Positions 14,101-25,532 of a stretch of DNA of 64,000 bases are shown piece by piece. This DNA is from Brachionus koreanus (taxonomy: Eukaryota > Rotifera > Eurotatoria > Ploima > Brachionidae), in NCBI GenBank assembly GCA_016987375.1, contig PJRA01000509.1, positions 1,685,629 through 1,749,628 of the forward strand. Direction: 5' to 3'. A program made the position numbers and the translations under genes. Position 1 is the stretch's first letter. Each line of letters starts with the position of its first letter. Below the pieces are notes generated by a model that saw only the letters and a program-made list of their open reading frames with translations, made no database searches and was not told the origin of the DNA.

Positions 14101-14904
14101 TACTTTTCAAGCAATTTGATACAAACAAAACTTTTTTATATAATTGGCACAATAAATCAGTCGAATGTGACATCTTTGAATCTACATCCGAATTTCAAAT
14201 GGGTTTTGTTTGTAAATCACACAGAACCAGTTAAAAACTATTTGACTAGATCGTTGGAACGACGCTTAGTTGATCAAATATCAAAAATAAACGAATCTAC
14301 AATGAGTCAATTGGAGATTGTAATCGACTGGATTCCAAAGCTATGGATTCATGTTAATAAATATATTGAAACTTACAATTCGGTTGACTTGTGCATAGGA
14401 CCCAAAGAATTTGCAACTTTTCCGTTCGATTTTAAGCAGTCATCAGAATGGTTTATTGACTTTTGGAATCATGCTCTAGTACCATTGATAATTAACTCGG
14501 TCCAAGAAGGAATTATTGTTTATGGCACCAAATTAGACTGGGAGGATCCAAAATTGTGGCTTACTCATACTTTGCCATGGATAAGCCTTGATGGAGCCAT
14601 ACTTAGTCGTCTAAATTCAATAACAGCCAAACAAGTTGGTTTGGATCAGCTTGATGAAGAGACTTTACTTGATGAGAATAGACGTTACTCGTCATTTCCG
14701 AATACACCGTCAAAATTAATGAGCAGGAATAGTAATGATAATGACAAACTACTTAATATGCTTATGAAATTACAGGAAGCAACTGGTCTCAGCGGTCAAA
14801 ATCAATTCTTGCATGTCGAATCAAATTCAACTTTAGTTCAAAATATCAAAAGTCTAAATTTTTCGAACAATGTTTTTAACAAAACTAATTTAATTGAATC
14901 TTAG
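5162..14904 (+). CDS. NAV: Neuron navigator (NAV1/2/3, unc-53, sickie) homologue, 5'-partial
   Basis: Five exons: 5162-5388, 5516-5834, 8249-8848, 10002-10548 and 12457-14904, all GT-AG and in phase, giving the last 1379 residues. The first exons encode a Ser/Thr/Lys-rich disordered region with three [ST]-x-I-P motifs of the kind that bind EB proteins at growing microtubule ends (SSIP, TSIP, TNIP). A coiled coil follows around 12970-13180. The C-terminal AAA-type NTPase domain has a P-loop at 13870-13893, a Walker B-like LVLILDN, and the family hallmark FVNHTEPV, then a C-terminal block with WNHALVPLI and WEDPKLW. Navigators guide axon and cell migration through the cytoskeleton. The usual N-terminal calponin-homology domain, if present, lies upstream of the window. 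The P-loop reads GPSGTCKT, with Cys where Gly is expected. AATAAA signals lie about 70 nt after the stop. Confidence 0.93.
5835..8248. other. NAV intron, 2.4 kb, AT-rich
   Basis: Intron between the second and third visible NAV exons, with donor GTAAAC at 5835 and acceptor TTTAAAG ending at 8248. It is very AT-rich and shows no open frames worth calling. It carries the inverted-repeat element at 7034-7203, listed separately. The stretch around 7900-8100 is slightly less AT-rich but has no recognisable content. Confidence 0.7.
7034..7203. mobile_element. Short hAT-like inverted-repeat element (MITE) in a NAV intron
   Basis: A 170-bp element whose two ends are long imperfect inverted repeats of about 60 bp each. 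Both start AGTGTTG and share blocks such as ACCGTC, CTAGAC/TTAGAC and GGTGTnAGCCGT in the same order. It is much more GC-rich than the intron around it. The AGTGTTG terminus is typical of hAT-type ends. The 8-bp flanks share only a TTTAG core, so the target duplication is decayed or the ends are not exactly placed. It has no coding capacity and would be mobilised in trans, if at all. Confidence 0.7.
8849..10001. other. NAV intron, 1.15 kb
   Basis: Intron with donor GTAGGT at 8849 and acceptor TTTTAG ending at 10001. It is AT-rich with long T runs. A small perfect hairpin (ACGCTT-GAAC-AAGCGT) sits at about 9577-9592. Nothing else is recognisable. Confidence 0.7.
10549..12456. other. NAV intron, 1.9 kb
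   Basis: Intron with donor GTATGT at 10549 and acceptor CATTTTAG ending at 12456, immediately before the long terminal exon. It is extremely AT-rich and I see no coding sequence, repeat or structured element in it. Confidence 0.7.
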
Positions 14905-16741
14905 GGCTTGCCAATCAATATGTTATTATGTATAAATTTTTTTATGAATTTGATATTTTTTTTTTCTATTTAATAAATAAATATTTTATTATTTAAAACT
15001 TTATTTTTAATTTTAAATAATGCTATTCAGCATGTTATCAGAACTCTCGATTGAAGAAAAGGTTAATTTTCAAGAATTTTTTTATGGGGCATTAGCTTAA
15101 AATAGCAGATATATAAATGAATTATGTCAATATAGCAAAGGTAAAAAACAGCCAAATTAAAAAAGTATAATTAAAATAGCAAAGTCTTTTATTTAAATAG
15201 CAATGGTAAAAATAGCGAAAAAAAAATCAATTAATCAGTCATTCATAAATTTAATCATTAATTAATAATTTATCATAAAAATCATCGAATCTTTCATTAT
15301 TTCTTTAATTCACATGCCCGGACCGCTCATACATCCGATGGGTACGAACCCGGTCTGTGTTCGTGTCTATGGACCCGTCTGACAACACTTATATTAATTA
15401 GTTTCTAGTAGATTGACCAACTAACTGTAAAAGCCTAAATATCAGCTAAGATCAGCATTATAGCGTCTAAATGCTTCTGATTGAGGTAAAGATAATCTTA
15501 GCTGATATTTTGATATTCCATTGACAAAATGGTAGATTATTTGTATTAAAAAAAGCCGGAAATAGAATAAATTTTTTTTTAGAAAAAACATGAATTTCTA
15601 TTAATCGAAAAATAAATATATTTTACAATTTTTACATCTGCCAACACTTTGTCAATGTCGAATAATTAAGATTTTAAATATGTACCCGCTGAGACTGAAA
15701 AAAATTTCAAAATACCTCTGGAATACGTTTATAAAAGGTACTTGGAAAGGAGAAGAGAGCCTCCTCCTGTGCTTGTCCATTTTCTCATTTTTAACATTCA
15801 AATTTAAAAAGCATTTTTAAATAACTAAAATATTCATATCTTATAAAAATTAAAAGTTATTTTATAGAAGCATAAGAAAATTTTCACAGTTTAAATTATT
15901 AAAAAATTCTCTTAAGAATCATTTTTCTATTAAGAAATTTTCTAAAAATAAATAAAAAAAAATTTAGAAAAAAATAATTTTATTTTTAAAATTTCAGAGC
16001 AAAAAATTTAGAAACATTTTTTTCTATATTCTTAATGCGACAATCAAAAAACATTTTAAATATTGTCATTTAAGGTAACTATTTAGTTTAATCTAAACAT
16101 CCATTCAAAATAACTTAAGAGAACTTTTTAAAAGGCGTCATTTATTTTTTTAAAGAAAAAATCAACATTCATTGCAAATATAAATCGAAATAAATCATCA
16201 AGAAAACTTCTTATAAATTTAACAAAGCATCCAATACTCCAAATGTCAGCTATTGAAAATCTTAAAACTTAAAAACATCTGAAACTTAAGATCGAGCATA
16301 AAAAGCAATTAATTCCATACTTAATATATATGCTTTTAAAAAACAATATTGGATTTTTTTTAATTTAAGGAAATCCTTAACTTTTTTAGAGTTTATACTT
16401 AATTTGATAATAATAAAGAAATTCATAAAAAATAAAAACTAGTCAAATTTTGAAGACTTGGCTGTTTATGGTTTCACAGCGCTAAATTTCTATTTATTTA
16501 ACAAAATATTTAAATGTAAAAAATTCCAATTACTAACTAGCTACCTTTTATTTATTTAAAAAAAAAAACAATATTAATTTTAACTTTTTTTTCAAATTTA
16601 TGTCGATTAGACTATTTCCATTTGGAATTTAAAATATTGATGATAAAAATAACTCTTTATTATTAGAAAAATAAACTTAGGTCTGGAATCTCTGTTAATA
16701 TTTTCTAAGCTAGTCTCTGCTTAGTCGTTAAACTGCATATA
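14905..16741. other. NAV 3' end and intergenic space
   Basis: Contains the NAV 3' UTR with AATAAA signals near 14970-14985. A GC-rich island at about 15310-15390 and a perfect 16-bp inverted repeat at 15437-15510 are listed separately. The rest is AT-rich and featureless up to the start of the next gene; the last 60 bp (16690-16741) are the likely promoter and 5' UTR of that gene. Confidence 0.5.
15437..15510. repeat. Perfect 16-bp inverted repeat with a nested hairpin
   Basis: Arms 15437-15452 and 15495-15510 are exact reverse complements (AAATATCAGCTAAGAT). The 42-nt interior holds a second small stem (AGCATT at 15454-15459 with AATGCT at 15469-15474). It lies about 500 nt past the NAV stop codon, so it could be the end of a decayed mobile element or a structured 3' non-coding element. 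Its function is unknown. Confidence 0.6.
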
Positions 16742-17479
16742 ATGACTCTGAAATTAATCGACAAGGATTTACGAAGTAAATACGCGGAAGCCCTTTACAA
16801 GAATGAAGCTTCGTATGATAAGGAAATCGAGCGAAAAATGAACCGCTTAAATATAGACTATTTTCGCAGCACTCAAAATATCGACTCTGGATCGCAGATT
16901 TTTTTGAACAAGGTTCGTCATAAGCGCGCAAAATGGAGCCAAGATGACATGCGTTTCCGTGAACACTATAGACTTGTTTGCAGAAATGTTCATAACAAAA
17001 AACTGGACAATTTAAAGCAAATATTCGATTCGCAAACAAAACCATACAAAATTAAAATGCTTGATCCTGTGTTACATTCAAAGTTTGAAATTCTGAAGCA
17101 GCATTCTAACCCAGAGAGAAAAGCTTTCTCGATTTTCAACACTGAAATTGAGCCAACTAGTGACATGTTGAAAAACGATGATCATGAAACAAGTGAAAAT
17201 TTAAGCACCATTCCTAAATTACCGGATATTAGAAAATCCAACACGATTAAAGAAATAGATTACGATTTGTACACCAAATATTCGAAATCTGATCGCGATT
17301 TTTTAGAAAAATATCCGGGTAAAATAGAATTAACAGTTACAGATGTTGGCAAACAATACTTGTCAAATGAGAAAAAAAGAAAATCGACACTAAAAAGACA
17401 AAAACTAAAATATTATCGTATTCAAGATAATGCTGTCAAAGATTCTCGATATAAAGATTTAATAAATTTTTTGGCTTAA
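16742..17479 (+). CDS. Hypothetical basic protein, 245 aa, single exon
   Basis: An uninterrupted ATG-to-TAA frame of 245 codons, distinctly less AT-rich than its surroundings and with good codon use, so very likely a real gene. The product is hydrophilic and rich in Lys, Arg, Asp and Asn, with no signal peptide and no membrane segment. The N-terminal third is highly charged and probably helical, the middle (around residues 130-160) is acidic and likely disordered, and the C-terminal 50 residues are strongly basic (around KKRKSTLKRQKLKYYR), a possible nuclear localisation or nucleic-acid-binding tail. I do not recognise a family. It stands alone between NAV and the phosphotransferase gene, on the same strand as both. 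Confidence 0.75.
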   Translation: MTLKLIDKDLRSKYAEALYKNEASYDKEIERKMNRLNIDYFRSTQNIDSGSQIFLNKVRHKRAKWSQDDMRFREHYRLVCRNVHNKKLDNLKQIFDSQTKPYKIKMLDPVLHSKFEILKQHSNPERKAFSIFNTEIEPTSDMLKNDDHETSENLSTIPKLPDIRKSNTIKEIDYDLYTKYSKSDRDFLEKYPGKIELTVTDVGKQYLSNEKKRKSTLKRQKLKYYRIQDNAVKDSRYKDLINFLA

Positions 17480-20253
17480 TTGACATTTTAGATTGAATTA
17501 AAATCAGTTGATCGGAAAAAAAAGTTTTACTCCTGTAAAATTAAATAATTAAACTATAAATTTTTTTTTGAATAAAAATTCTATCAAATTTAGAGGAAAT
17601 AAATTTAATTGTTTTTAATAGAAAAAGTATTTTAGATTCATTTGAAATAATTTTAAATTTTGCTCACGAGGATTTTAAAAGGAATATTGATCAATTTTTA
17701 AATCATCGAAAATGTTTGATTTTTTAAATTTCTCTGATTCTTTGAATTGTTTCAATTAATAACTGGTTTTTTATTATTGAAAAAATAACAATGCAAATAA
17801 TAAATTTTGAAGCAGACAAAGATTCAAAATTTAGAAATTTTTTTGACATTTATTTGATTTTTTTACTATTAGATAAATTTGTCGCATTTTTATCGTTGTT
17901 TTTTTTTGTTTTAAAATATGGATTTATGTTAGCGTCAAATAGATCAGAAATTCAAAAATTTCAATTTAAGTCGTAATTAGGTAATTCAGCGAATGCACGC
18001 TACTTTTATCTGTGATGCATTATTAATTTTAAAATTAAGTTTCAAGTTTAATTCATTTTTAAATTTTTGTTGAAAATAATAAATAATTTGCAACATTGTT
18101 TTTTTTTTGAATATTTATTTCAATTTTAAATAGGATCGGTTGCTTTTTTACTAAGTAGTAACATAGTAACGAAGTATTTTTCAATTTTTAGTCTTGTAGG
18201 AATTATATTTCTCTGAGAAAAATTAAGGTCTCTTCATTCTTTGTATTTAAGAAATTATCAGGTCGATATTGATGTAAAAAATTTATTAAATAAAAACAAT
18301 AAGTCAATTTTTAATGTACATAACTTCTTTCAAATTTATTGCCAATATTTTTTCTCATACTAGGATTATTCTTGTCAATTTAATTGCTATTTATTGCTTA
18401 AATAAACAAGATTTTTTTCAGTCTAGTAAAGAACGATTAGAAATAGATACCAGCATATATAATTATTTTCATAATTATTCTGTAATTATAATTTTTCACT
18501 CATAAATAAGGAGATAAAATTTTGCATTAATAAAATAAATTCATTTTTTATTATCAAAATATATATTTTTGTGAATAAATATTTAAATCTAACTAATCTT
18601 ATTGTTTTCAATGTGTTTTAATTAAAGCTTTATTAATAAAGCCGAATGTTTAATTTAAAATACTTAGAGCTAATTTTGTGTTTAACTTAAATTCAAAATA
18701 AAACTGTCTACATTGTGCTCGTGTTTTTTTCTCAATGGTTTTTCATTTCAACTAAAGTTCAAAGCTTTTTACAGAAATTTTTCTAAAATATCTTTCTGAT
18801 TGAAATAAAGAGGACAAATAAATATTCAAAAAAAAAAAAATTGAATGAATTGAATTTTAAAGTCTGATCAACCTTTTAAATTTTGGCTATTATTTTTTAA
18901 ATTTGAATTTACGTCTCCTCATTAAATTTTTTAAAATTTTTTGGCTTCATTTCATCTCTAATTTTCTCATATGTATGTTAAATCTTTTTTTTCTATAATC
19001 TTTAAGCATTGCTTAGCTTTTAATTTTTAATTATAATTAAGAATAAATAGACGGTGACCAACGAAGCATCAATCTAGTTAAAGGGCACAAAAAGTAGTTT
19101 ATGCTTCTTTTTGATATTTAAATTATTCTTAAATTCGCTTTAGAAAAAATAATTTTCATTAGAAATTTTATGATCATCATGCACAAACAATATTGATTTT
19201 TTTTTCATATTTAAGATCACATGTCAAGTTATTTAATTTTTTTTTCAAGGTATATTAATTTTATTTTTTTTATAAGTATTTCTATTAAAAAGTCAATGTT
19301 TAATGATTTTAGTCAAAAATAAGTTTTTTTTATTTGTTAAAAATGGTCTAAACAAAATCTCTTAAGATTATTTTTTCGGTTTTTGACGATCCATAATTTT
19401 GTGTTCTTAAATTATGGTTTGAATAAAAGACTCCAATTTAGATAGGCGATATTTAAATTATTTTTTGCCATTTATTGTTATAGAACTAAAGACAAGAAAG
19501 AGTTGTACTTATCCAGATAAGGTAACATTTTTTTGCATTTGAATAATTTGTTTATGTAAATATTCAATAAGCTTTATACATTTTCAAAAATGGAATTATT
19601 TTCTTTTAAAATTAGTCTGAGATTTTTAAATGAGAATAAGTTTTAAACAGTTTACAATAAAACAAAATCGATATCAGCATTCAAAGACTGTTCAGAATGG
19701 ATCAAACAAAAATCCTCAACAATTGTAGCTTAAAATATTTATATTCTAATTCATTTTTTCTCATTCATCATCATCTAAATTCAGTGGCAATGACAATATT
19801 GATTTTTCTAAATTATTTTATCCAAACAAACCTAAGTTTTTGTTTTGTTAATAATGATTTAAAAGCTAAAAAAAAAATTTTGTATTATTCTTCTAAAATA
19901 AAATTAAACTAATTCAAATTATACTCTTTTTTATTTATTACTAATAAAAAATATATATATATTTTTTTTTAATTTGAGTTGAAAATTTACAATATTTTGA
20001 ATTTAAAATTTAAGCAATGTAAAAGTGATGACGAATGAATAGGGAAAAAATCCTATTCGTAGAACTCAAAATTTTGAAAAGTGTAGATTAGAATTTATCA
20101 GCGTAAATTATTTTTAAATGTTGATATTGTGAACAAAAAGATAAAATTTTAGAAAAATTTCGTCAAATTAAATCTTCTAAATTTTTTATTATTTTTTTCC
20201 ATTTTAAATTCGTAATTATTTATATTTATGATTTTTTACTGATAGCAGATAGG
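17480..20253. other. Intergenic, AT-rich
   Basis: 2.8 kb between the hypothetical gene and the phosphotransferase gene. The short open frames here (for example at 17791-17976, 18314-18505 and 19697-19912) are of AT-rich composition, have no similarity I recognise and look like chance. The promoter and 5' UTR of the downstream gene must lie in its last few hundred bases; no clear motif stands out. Confidence 0.5.
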
Positions 20254-21771
20254 ATGAGTCGTCATACGTCTAGACCAGCAAACGACTTAAACCAGCGTTT
20301 AGATCTAATGAATAATATTCGTACGAACCATTTGCCCAATGCTGGAAACACCATCAAGAAGAAAATTGATAAGATGCCTGCAATATTGACTGATGTTCAG
20401 CTTAAAAACCTCGATAACCACAAATACTCGTCTGAAGGAAGCACAATTCTCGATCCGTTGTTTCAACCGTATTGGAAATGGCTACTCTGTCAAATACCTT
20501 TGAGTATTGCGCCCAATTTGTTGACCATCGTAGGGCTTATTTTAAATATTGTCACAAGCATGTTGTTTATGATATACAGTCCAAACGGTGATCAAGAAGT
20601 AAAAATTTCAAATTTTATTTTCAAAATTTTATTTAGTAATAAACTTAAATAAAAGCTACCAAGATGGGTTTTTTTTTCGTGTGCATTTGGCCTGTTTTTT
20701 TACCAGTCTCTGGACGCTATTGATGGTAAACAAGCCAGACGAACAAACTCGAGTTCTCCGCTCGGAGAACTATTTGATCACGGGTGTGACGCAATAAGTA
20801 CCATTTTTGTAACAGTAAGCTTTGCCATTGGAATGGAACTTGGCAAGGACCCATGGATCATGTTTTCTATGGTGATTATAGGCATGAGTGCCTTTTACAC
20901 AGCTCACTGGCAAACCTATATAACTGGATGTCTTAAATTTGGAAGCATCGATGTCACTGAAGCTCAGGCCACTATTTACCTTATTTATCTATGGAATTCA
21001 ATTATTGGAAGCTCAATTTGGCTCTATAAAGTACTTTTAGTATTCTAAATTTTGTAAAAATGATTTATGATTTTAAAGCTGCCTATATTGAATTTGGAGT
21101 TACGCTATGTACCTTTTATAGTCGCTTTTTTCGGATCAGTATCTTCCATTTTGTCCAATATAAAAACAATTTCGAAAGGTGGAAAGGGAAAGAATGGTTC
21201 TAGTGTGGCCGTAATTTAAAAAAAAAAAGCAAAATATAAAAAAACAAGACTAAAATTTTAAAATTTAAAGGACTCGAGTATTGTTTTTCCCATATTTCCT
21301 CTCTTTTTGTTTGTGTTCCTGGCATTTTCGATAGCAAGCAAGTCCCAAACTGTTTATCTAGATAACAAGTGTTTGTATCTAGTCACTTTTGGTATTGTTT
21401 GGGCCAAAATAACAATTAAACTCATTGTAAATTGAATTTTGTGTTTTGTTTAAAAAGTAATTTTTTCCATTTAGGTGGCGCATATGACAAAAGGAGAAAT
21501 ATTTTTGCTAGACTCATGTCTTATCGGACCTATTCTCTTGCTTTTGAATCAGTATTTTAGTTACATCATACCAGAAATAATTGTTCTATGCTTTTCTTTG
21601 GTAAATTATTAGACTTTTTTTTTTCTATTTATTTTATTTTCTGAATAGATTTTGGCAACAATTGACCTAATAAAATATTGTAGCAAAGTATGCTATCAAA
21701 TATGTACTCATATGAACATTTATTTATTCAAAATAACGCCGGTGTCGAGCCCAGTTAACAAAGGACATTAG
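20254..21771 (+). CDS. CEPT1: Choline/ethanolamine phosphotransferase (CEPT1/CHPT1 family)
   Basis: Six exons: 20254-20598, 20656-21030, 21079-21210, 21271-21426, 21475-21600 and 21649-21771. All introns are 48-60 nt, GT-AG and phase 0, giving a 418-residue protein of normal family length. It transfers phosphocholine or phosphoethanolamine from the CDP-alcohol to diacylglycerol, the last step of the Kennedy pathway, in ER or Golgi membranes. The CDP-alcohol phosphotransferase signature DG-x2-AR-x8-G-x3-D-x3-D is intact at about residues 138-160 (DGKQAR ... GELFDHGCD). Several hydrophobic membrane segments follow, and the late motif [15 protein letters not shown] matches the family. Whether it prefers choline or ethanolamine cannot be told by eye. 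An AATAAA lies about 60 nt after the stop. Confidence 0.95.
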
Positions 21772-22138
21772 ATTGGTCTAATTCGAAATTTTGTGTAAAA
21801 TTAGTTTAAAGCTTCAAGTCTTTTAAAATCAGAAATAAATTAGAAGGCTTTTTTATTTTATTTATTTTTTTCTAATATTTGTTTGAAAGTATAGAATTTT
21901 AACAAAATTTTTTCCTAATTTTTCGTTTTTTTCCTATTTTTTTTTCGGTGTATGAATAAAAAATGTTGATTTAAAAAGTTCTCCAAAATTTTTATGCACG
22001 TTTTTTAAAAATCATGCACATATAAACTTTATAAAAAATGTTTTTTTTATTTTTTCAATTTTAATTAAAAAACTATTTAAAATAAAAATAGAATAAAAAA
22101 TTAGATACAAGAGAAAAATAAGTTTTTTTAGTGATTAT
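21772..22138. other. Short convergent intergenic region
   Basis: About 370 bp between the stop codon of the phosphotransferase gene (+) and the stop codon of the protease gene (-). It holds both 3' UTRs, including AATAAA for the + gene near 21832 and T-rich runs. Nothing else is visible. Confidence 0.5.
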
Positions 22139-25100
22139 TTATTCATTTTGTATTGTTTTTAAAATCCAATTGTAGTTAAAGTTAATTCGCACATACATTG
22201 CCGGGCCTTCAGCACAAAATGGATATGAACCATAGGAAACAATACCTTAAAAAACACAGAAATAATTAAAAAACAATAATTTAAAAAATAAAACCAAAAA
22301 TTTTTCTCTTAAAACAAAAATTATTTAATATTTTCAGGGGTATTTAACCTACCTTTTGGTAATTCTGAAATTTATATTTTAATATATCAATTTTTAAATA
22401 TTTATCAATATTTAATTAAAAAGTAATCTAATTATTTAGTAATTAACACTCAAAGAACCATTGTCAATTTGGCAATATCTTTTTGCTCATTTATCTTCTA
22501 GATGGTCATTAATACTCATCTAAAAGTTTTTGAATTTGTTATTATGAATAAATGCTTTAAAATAAAATTAGAATTTTGGAAATCTGATGAACAGTGCCAA
22601 AAATATAGAGCAAAAAAAAGACTTTAAATTGACACTGGTCCTTGGAGTATTAAGAAAGTTAATTCTCGTAATTAAGTTTAGGATAAATTTTTGTAAATAG
22701 AAATTGTTTAAATAAAAAAAAAAACAAGGTTAAAATATTTAGAATTATTTTAAAAAAAAAACTCAAGAAAGATACCATCACAGAGTTATTAATACAATGA
22801 ATTTTCAATTTCTTTAGATTTCTATGATCGTTTATGTTCAAGCAATTTTTTCTATATTAGACTTAAGGCCTAATTCTCTCAGATATTATATGTTTGACTC
22901 ATACATAAAATCGTCTTTTCTATGTTTTGAATTTTTTAAGATTTAAGATTAGTTAATTTTTTTGTCATTTTGTTAGAATTAAACATCTTGCAACTGTTTA
23001 ATGCTCTATAAATTATGCTTTTATAAACATTTAGCTATTTCTTAAAGTTGCAACAATTTTTTCAAAAACCGAAAATAAAAAAAGTTAAAATTTTATTTTT
23101 TAATTTGTATTTCTAGGTGAGACAAATATTTATAATTTTCGAACTTAGGTTAAGAGCATATTTTCATCCAATCTACTTTGCCATAATAAATATTTTATAA
23201 CTCTAATTTATAATTTCTGAAACGAAAGGTTATTTAGTTAAAATGAAAAATGAAAGCAGAGAAAGTTATTACATCTACTTAAAATTCTAAATAAATAAAT
23301 GAATATTATTTTCATCTCTCATTACTTATTTGAATTTACTTATTGAAAAAATTTTAAAAAATGATTCCAAATTTTATTTATGTTGTTGTTTATTTTGAAA
23401 AAGTAAGAAAAAAAAATTAAGCATCAAAAATGAATAAATTAAAATAAAACTCGAAACTTAAAAATCCATTTAAGAACAGTTTTTTCTTCTTTATTTTGCG
23501 TATTTTATTTAAATTTAAAGGTTTCTTTTTATTTAAATCATAAATTTAAATAGGACTCTTTAATTACGATTCCAACTGCTTATGTGAAACTCATCCTATC
23601 TCTAAGATTTTTTAGTCAAAGCAGATGAAAATTGATCGTTTCAAAATTTTATACTTAACTTTTAAATTACTTATTTGATGCCACTCAAATTGATTAGAAG
23701 TACACTTTGAAATGGATATAATATGATAGTTCTTTTTTAAAACTCGTCTAAAAAAATTAAAAATTATCTCAAAAATATTGAATGTTGAAATATTTGATTT
23801 AATAACCATCTTTAATTATCTTTAAATTAATTTTTTTTCTAATCTCAATTTTATTTCAAAAAAATTCATATTTAATCTTAAAAAAAAAAGAATCTTTAAA
23901 TTTATTTACCTTATTTGTTTATCATACCATTTAGTCTTTACTTTTTTGAATCTTTTATTTTTGCTGAAATTAAAATTAAGCTATAAAAAGCAATAAAAGA
24001 AAAAGAGCTCAAATTTTCATTATTTTAAAAATTAAAGCAAAATTATTTCCACTTTAATGAATACTGCTTTTTGAATCAGTTAGACAGAAAAAAAAATCTT
24101 GGAATCAAGCAAGTGATATTTCATCATTATTATTTAGCTACTTACCATACAAAAACCACTGGCCATCAATCTCAACCATCAGGGGCCCACCTGAATCTTG
24201 ATCACATGAATCTTTCCCTACAGAAGCCTCGTACCCTGCACAAACATTGATATTTTTGTCAAATAAATATTCATATTCAGGTGGATAAAGATATTCACAA
24301 TAATCAATATCAAAAATTTTCAAATCCACATAGTGCAGTTTATTCGGATAATTAGATCCATACTTTTCAGTGTTTCCCCATCCGGCAGTATAAAGTTTTT
24401 TATATTCTACTAAATTGTCGGTTTGATCATAATGAAACAGGCATATATAGTCAACCAAATCGTTTCTTGGAACAGGCTTGTCTAGTTTTATTAATGCAAT
24501 GTCATTTTGTAGGCCAACAGGTTGAAAACTCGGATTAATAATTACTTTGGACACTCTTCTCTGATTAATTTCATTATGAAGCATAATATTTGTCTTGTCA
24601 ACAAAACCAAAAAAAACACGTACAACACGCTCTATATTGGGAAATTCGGTGTTGTAGCTGGATTCAAATAGCATGCAGTGTGCAGCAGTGACAACATAAT
24701 TTTTGTTTATCAAAGAACCAGAACAGTTTTTTATGAGTTTTAATGGAGAGTTTGGATCTTCGCGGTATACTTGAGCAATAAAAACCATCCATGGAAAAAT
24801 TCCTTCTTCGATTGTGTTTCCACCAACAATTCTCACAGATCTCATCAAATCTTTGCTTTTTCTGGCGACTCCACAGCACGAGTCTGTGAGCTGATTATCT
24901 TTTGGGCAACAATAGGGACGAGTAAATTTGGAATTATATTCAACAGGCTTTGAAGATGAGTCCGTAATTGTATTCACATAACTAAAAGGTACATACTCAG
25001 AAAAGCAAATCGATTTTGAGCAAATTTTTGTGTCATCAACATAGCCAGGTTTACAAGCGCACACAGGGTCTGAACTGTTTGATTTAGATTTAAGACAGTA

Positions 25101-25532
25101 CCGGTTTTCTGTACATTTTGGTGAGCATTCAATGGAACTTTTCGAGAATAAAAAAATTCCTAAGGCTATTATTACTAAAATAAATATTATCAAACAAATT
25201 ATTGATGCGACTATTATTAATTTTTTTTTCAGGGACCATTTCGATTTTTTTTGTTTGAAAAATATTTTTCGTTGCCTAGAATCAATTGAATTTACATCTG
25301 GATCCGGAATTGTCCATACGCCAGGACGCTTTTTATTCTTGCTAATGTTTAAATTACTCTCAATAAATGAAGGATTTTGGTATAAATAATTGCTTGTGTG
25401 ATTTGGTATGTTTGCTAATGGAGTCTCATTTAAATTCGTGATCCTACTAGGAGATTGAACTGACCGAAATATATCAACTCTATTTAGTGATTTTTCGTGT
25501 TCAGCTATTTTATAAGATTTTTTTCGACTCAT
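22139..25532 (-). CDS. Type II transmembrane trypsin-like serine protease
   Basis: Two exons on the minus strand: 24146-25532 and 22139-22245, joined across a 1.9 kb intron (donor GTAAGT, acceptor TTAAG), giving 497 residues. Residues 1-104 form a basic cytoplasmic tail, about 105-129 a signal anchor, and 136-171 a short cysteine-rich EGF-like stem. A second Cys cluster (177-220) precedes the activation site R234-IVGG. The S1 catalytic triad is complete: H285 (TAAHC), D344 (NDIAL) and S447 (DSGGPL). D441, six residues before the serine, predicts trypsin-like cleavage after Arg/Lys. The 35-codon terminal exon supplies the closing GIVSYG segment; without it the protease would end 15 residues after the catalytic serine. 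The physiological substrate is unknown. Confidence 0.93.
22246..24145. other. Intron of the serine protease gene, AT-rich
   Basis: 1.9 kb intron between the catalytic exon and the terminal exon of the minus-strand protease gene. It is AT-rich with no convincing coding sequence or repeat. Confidence 0.6.

Noticed and set aside
15325..15395. Minus-strand GGGTTCGTACCC resembling a tRNA T-arm
   Set aside because: No matching acceptor, D or anticodon arms could be laid out around it.
15480..15490. TGAGGTA inside the inverted repeat, as in the let-7 seed
   Set aside because: Seven bases are expected by chance; the hairpin geometry is not that of a microRNA precursor.
17791..19912. Several plus-strand frames of 60-70 codons
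   Set aside because: Composition is the same as the surrounding AT-rich DNA, some begin at non-ATG codons, and there is no similarity or splice context.
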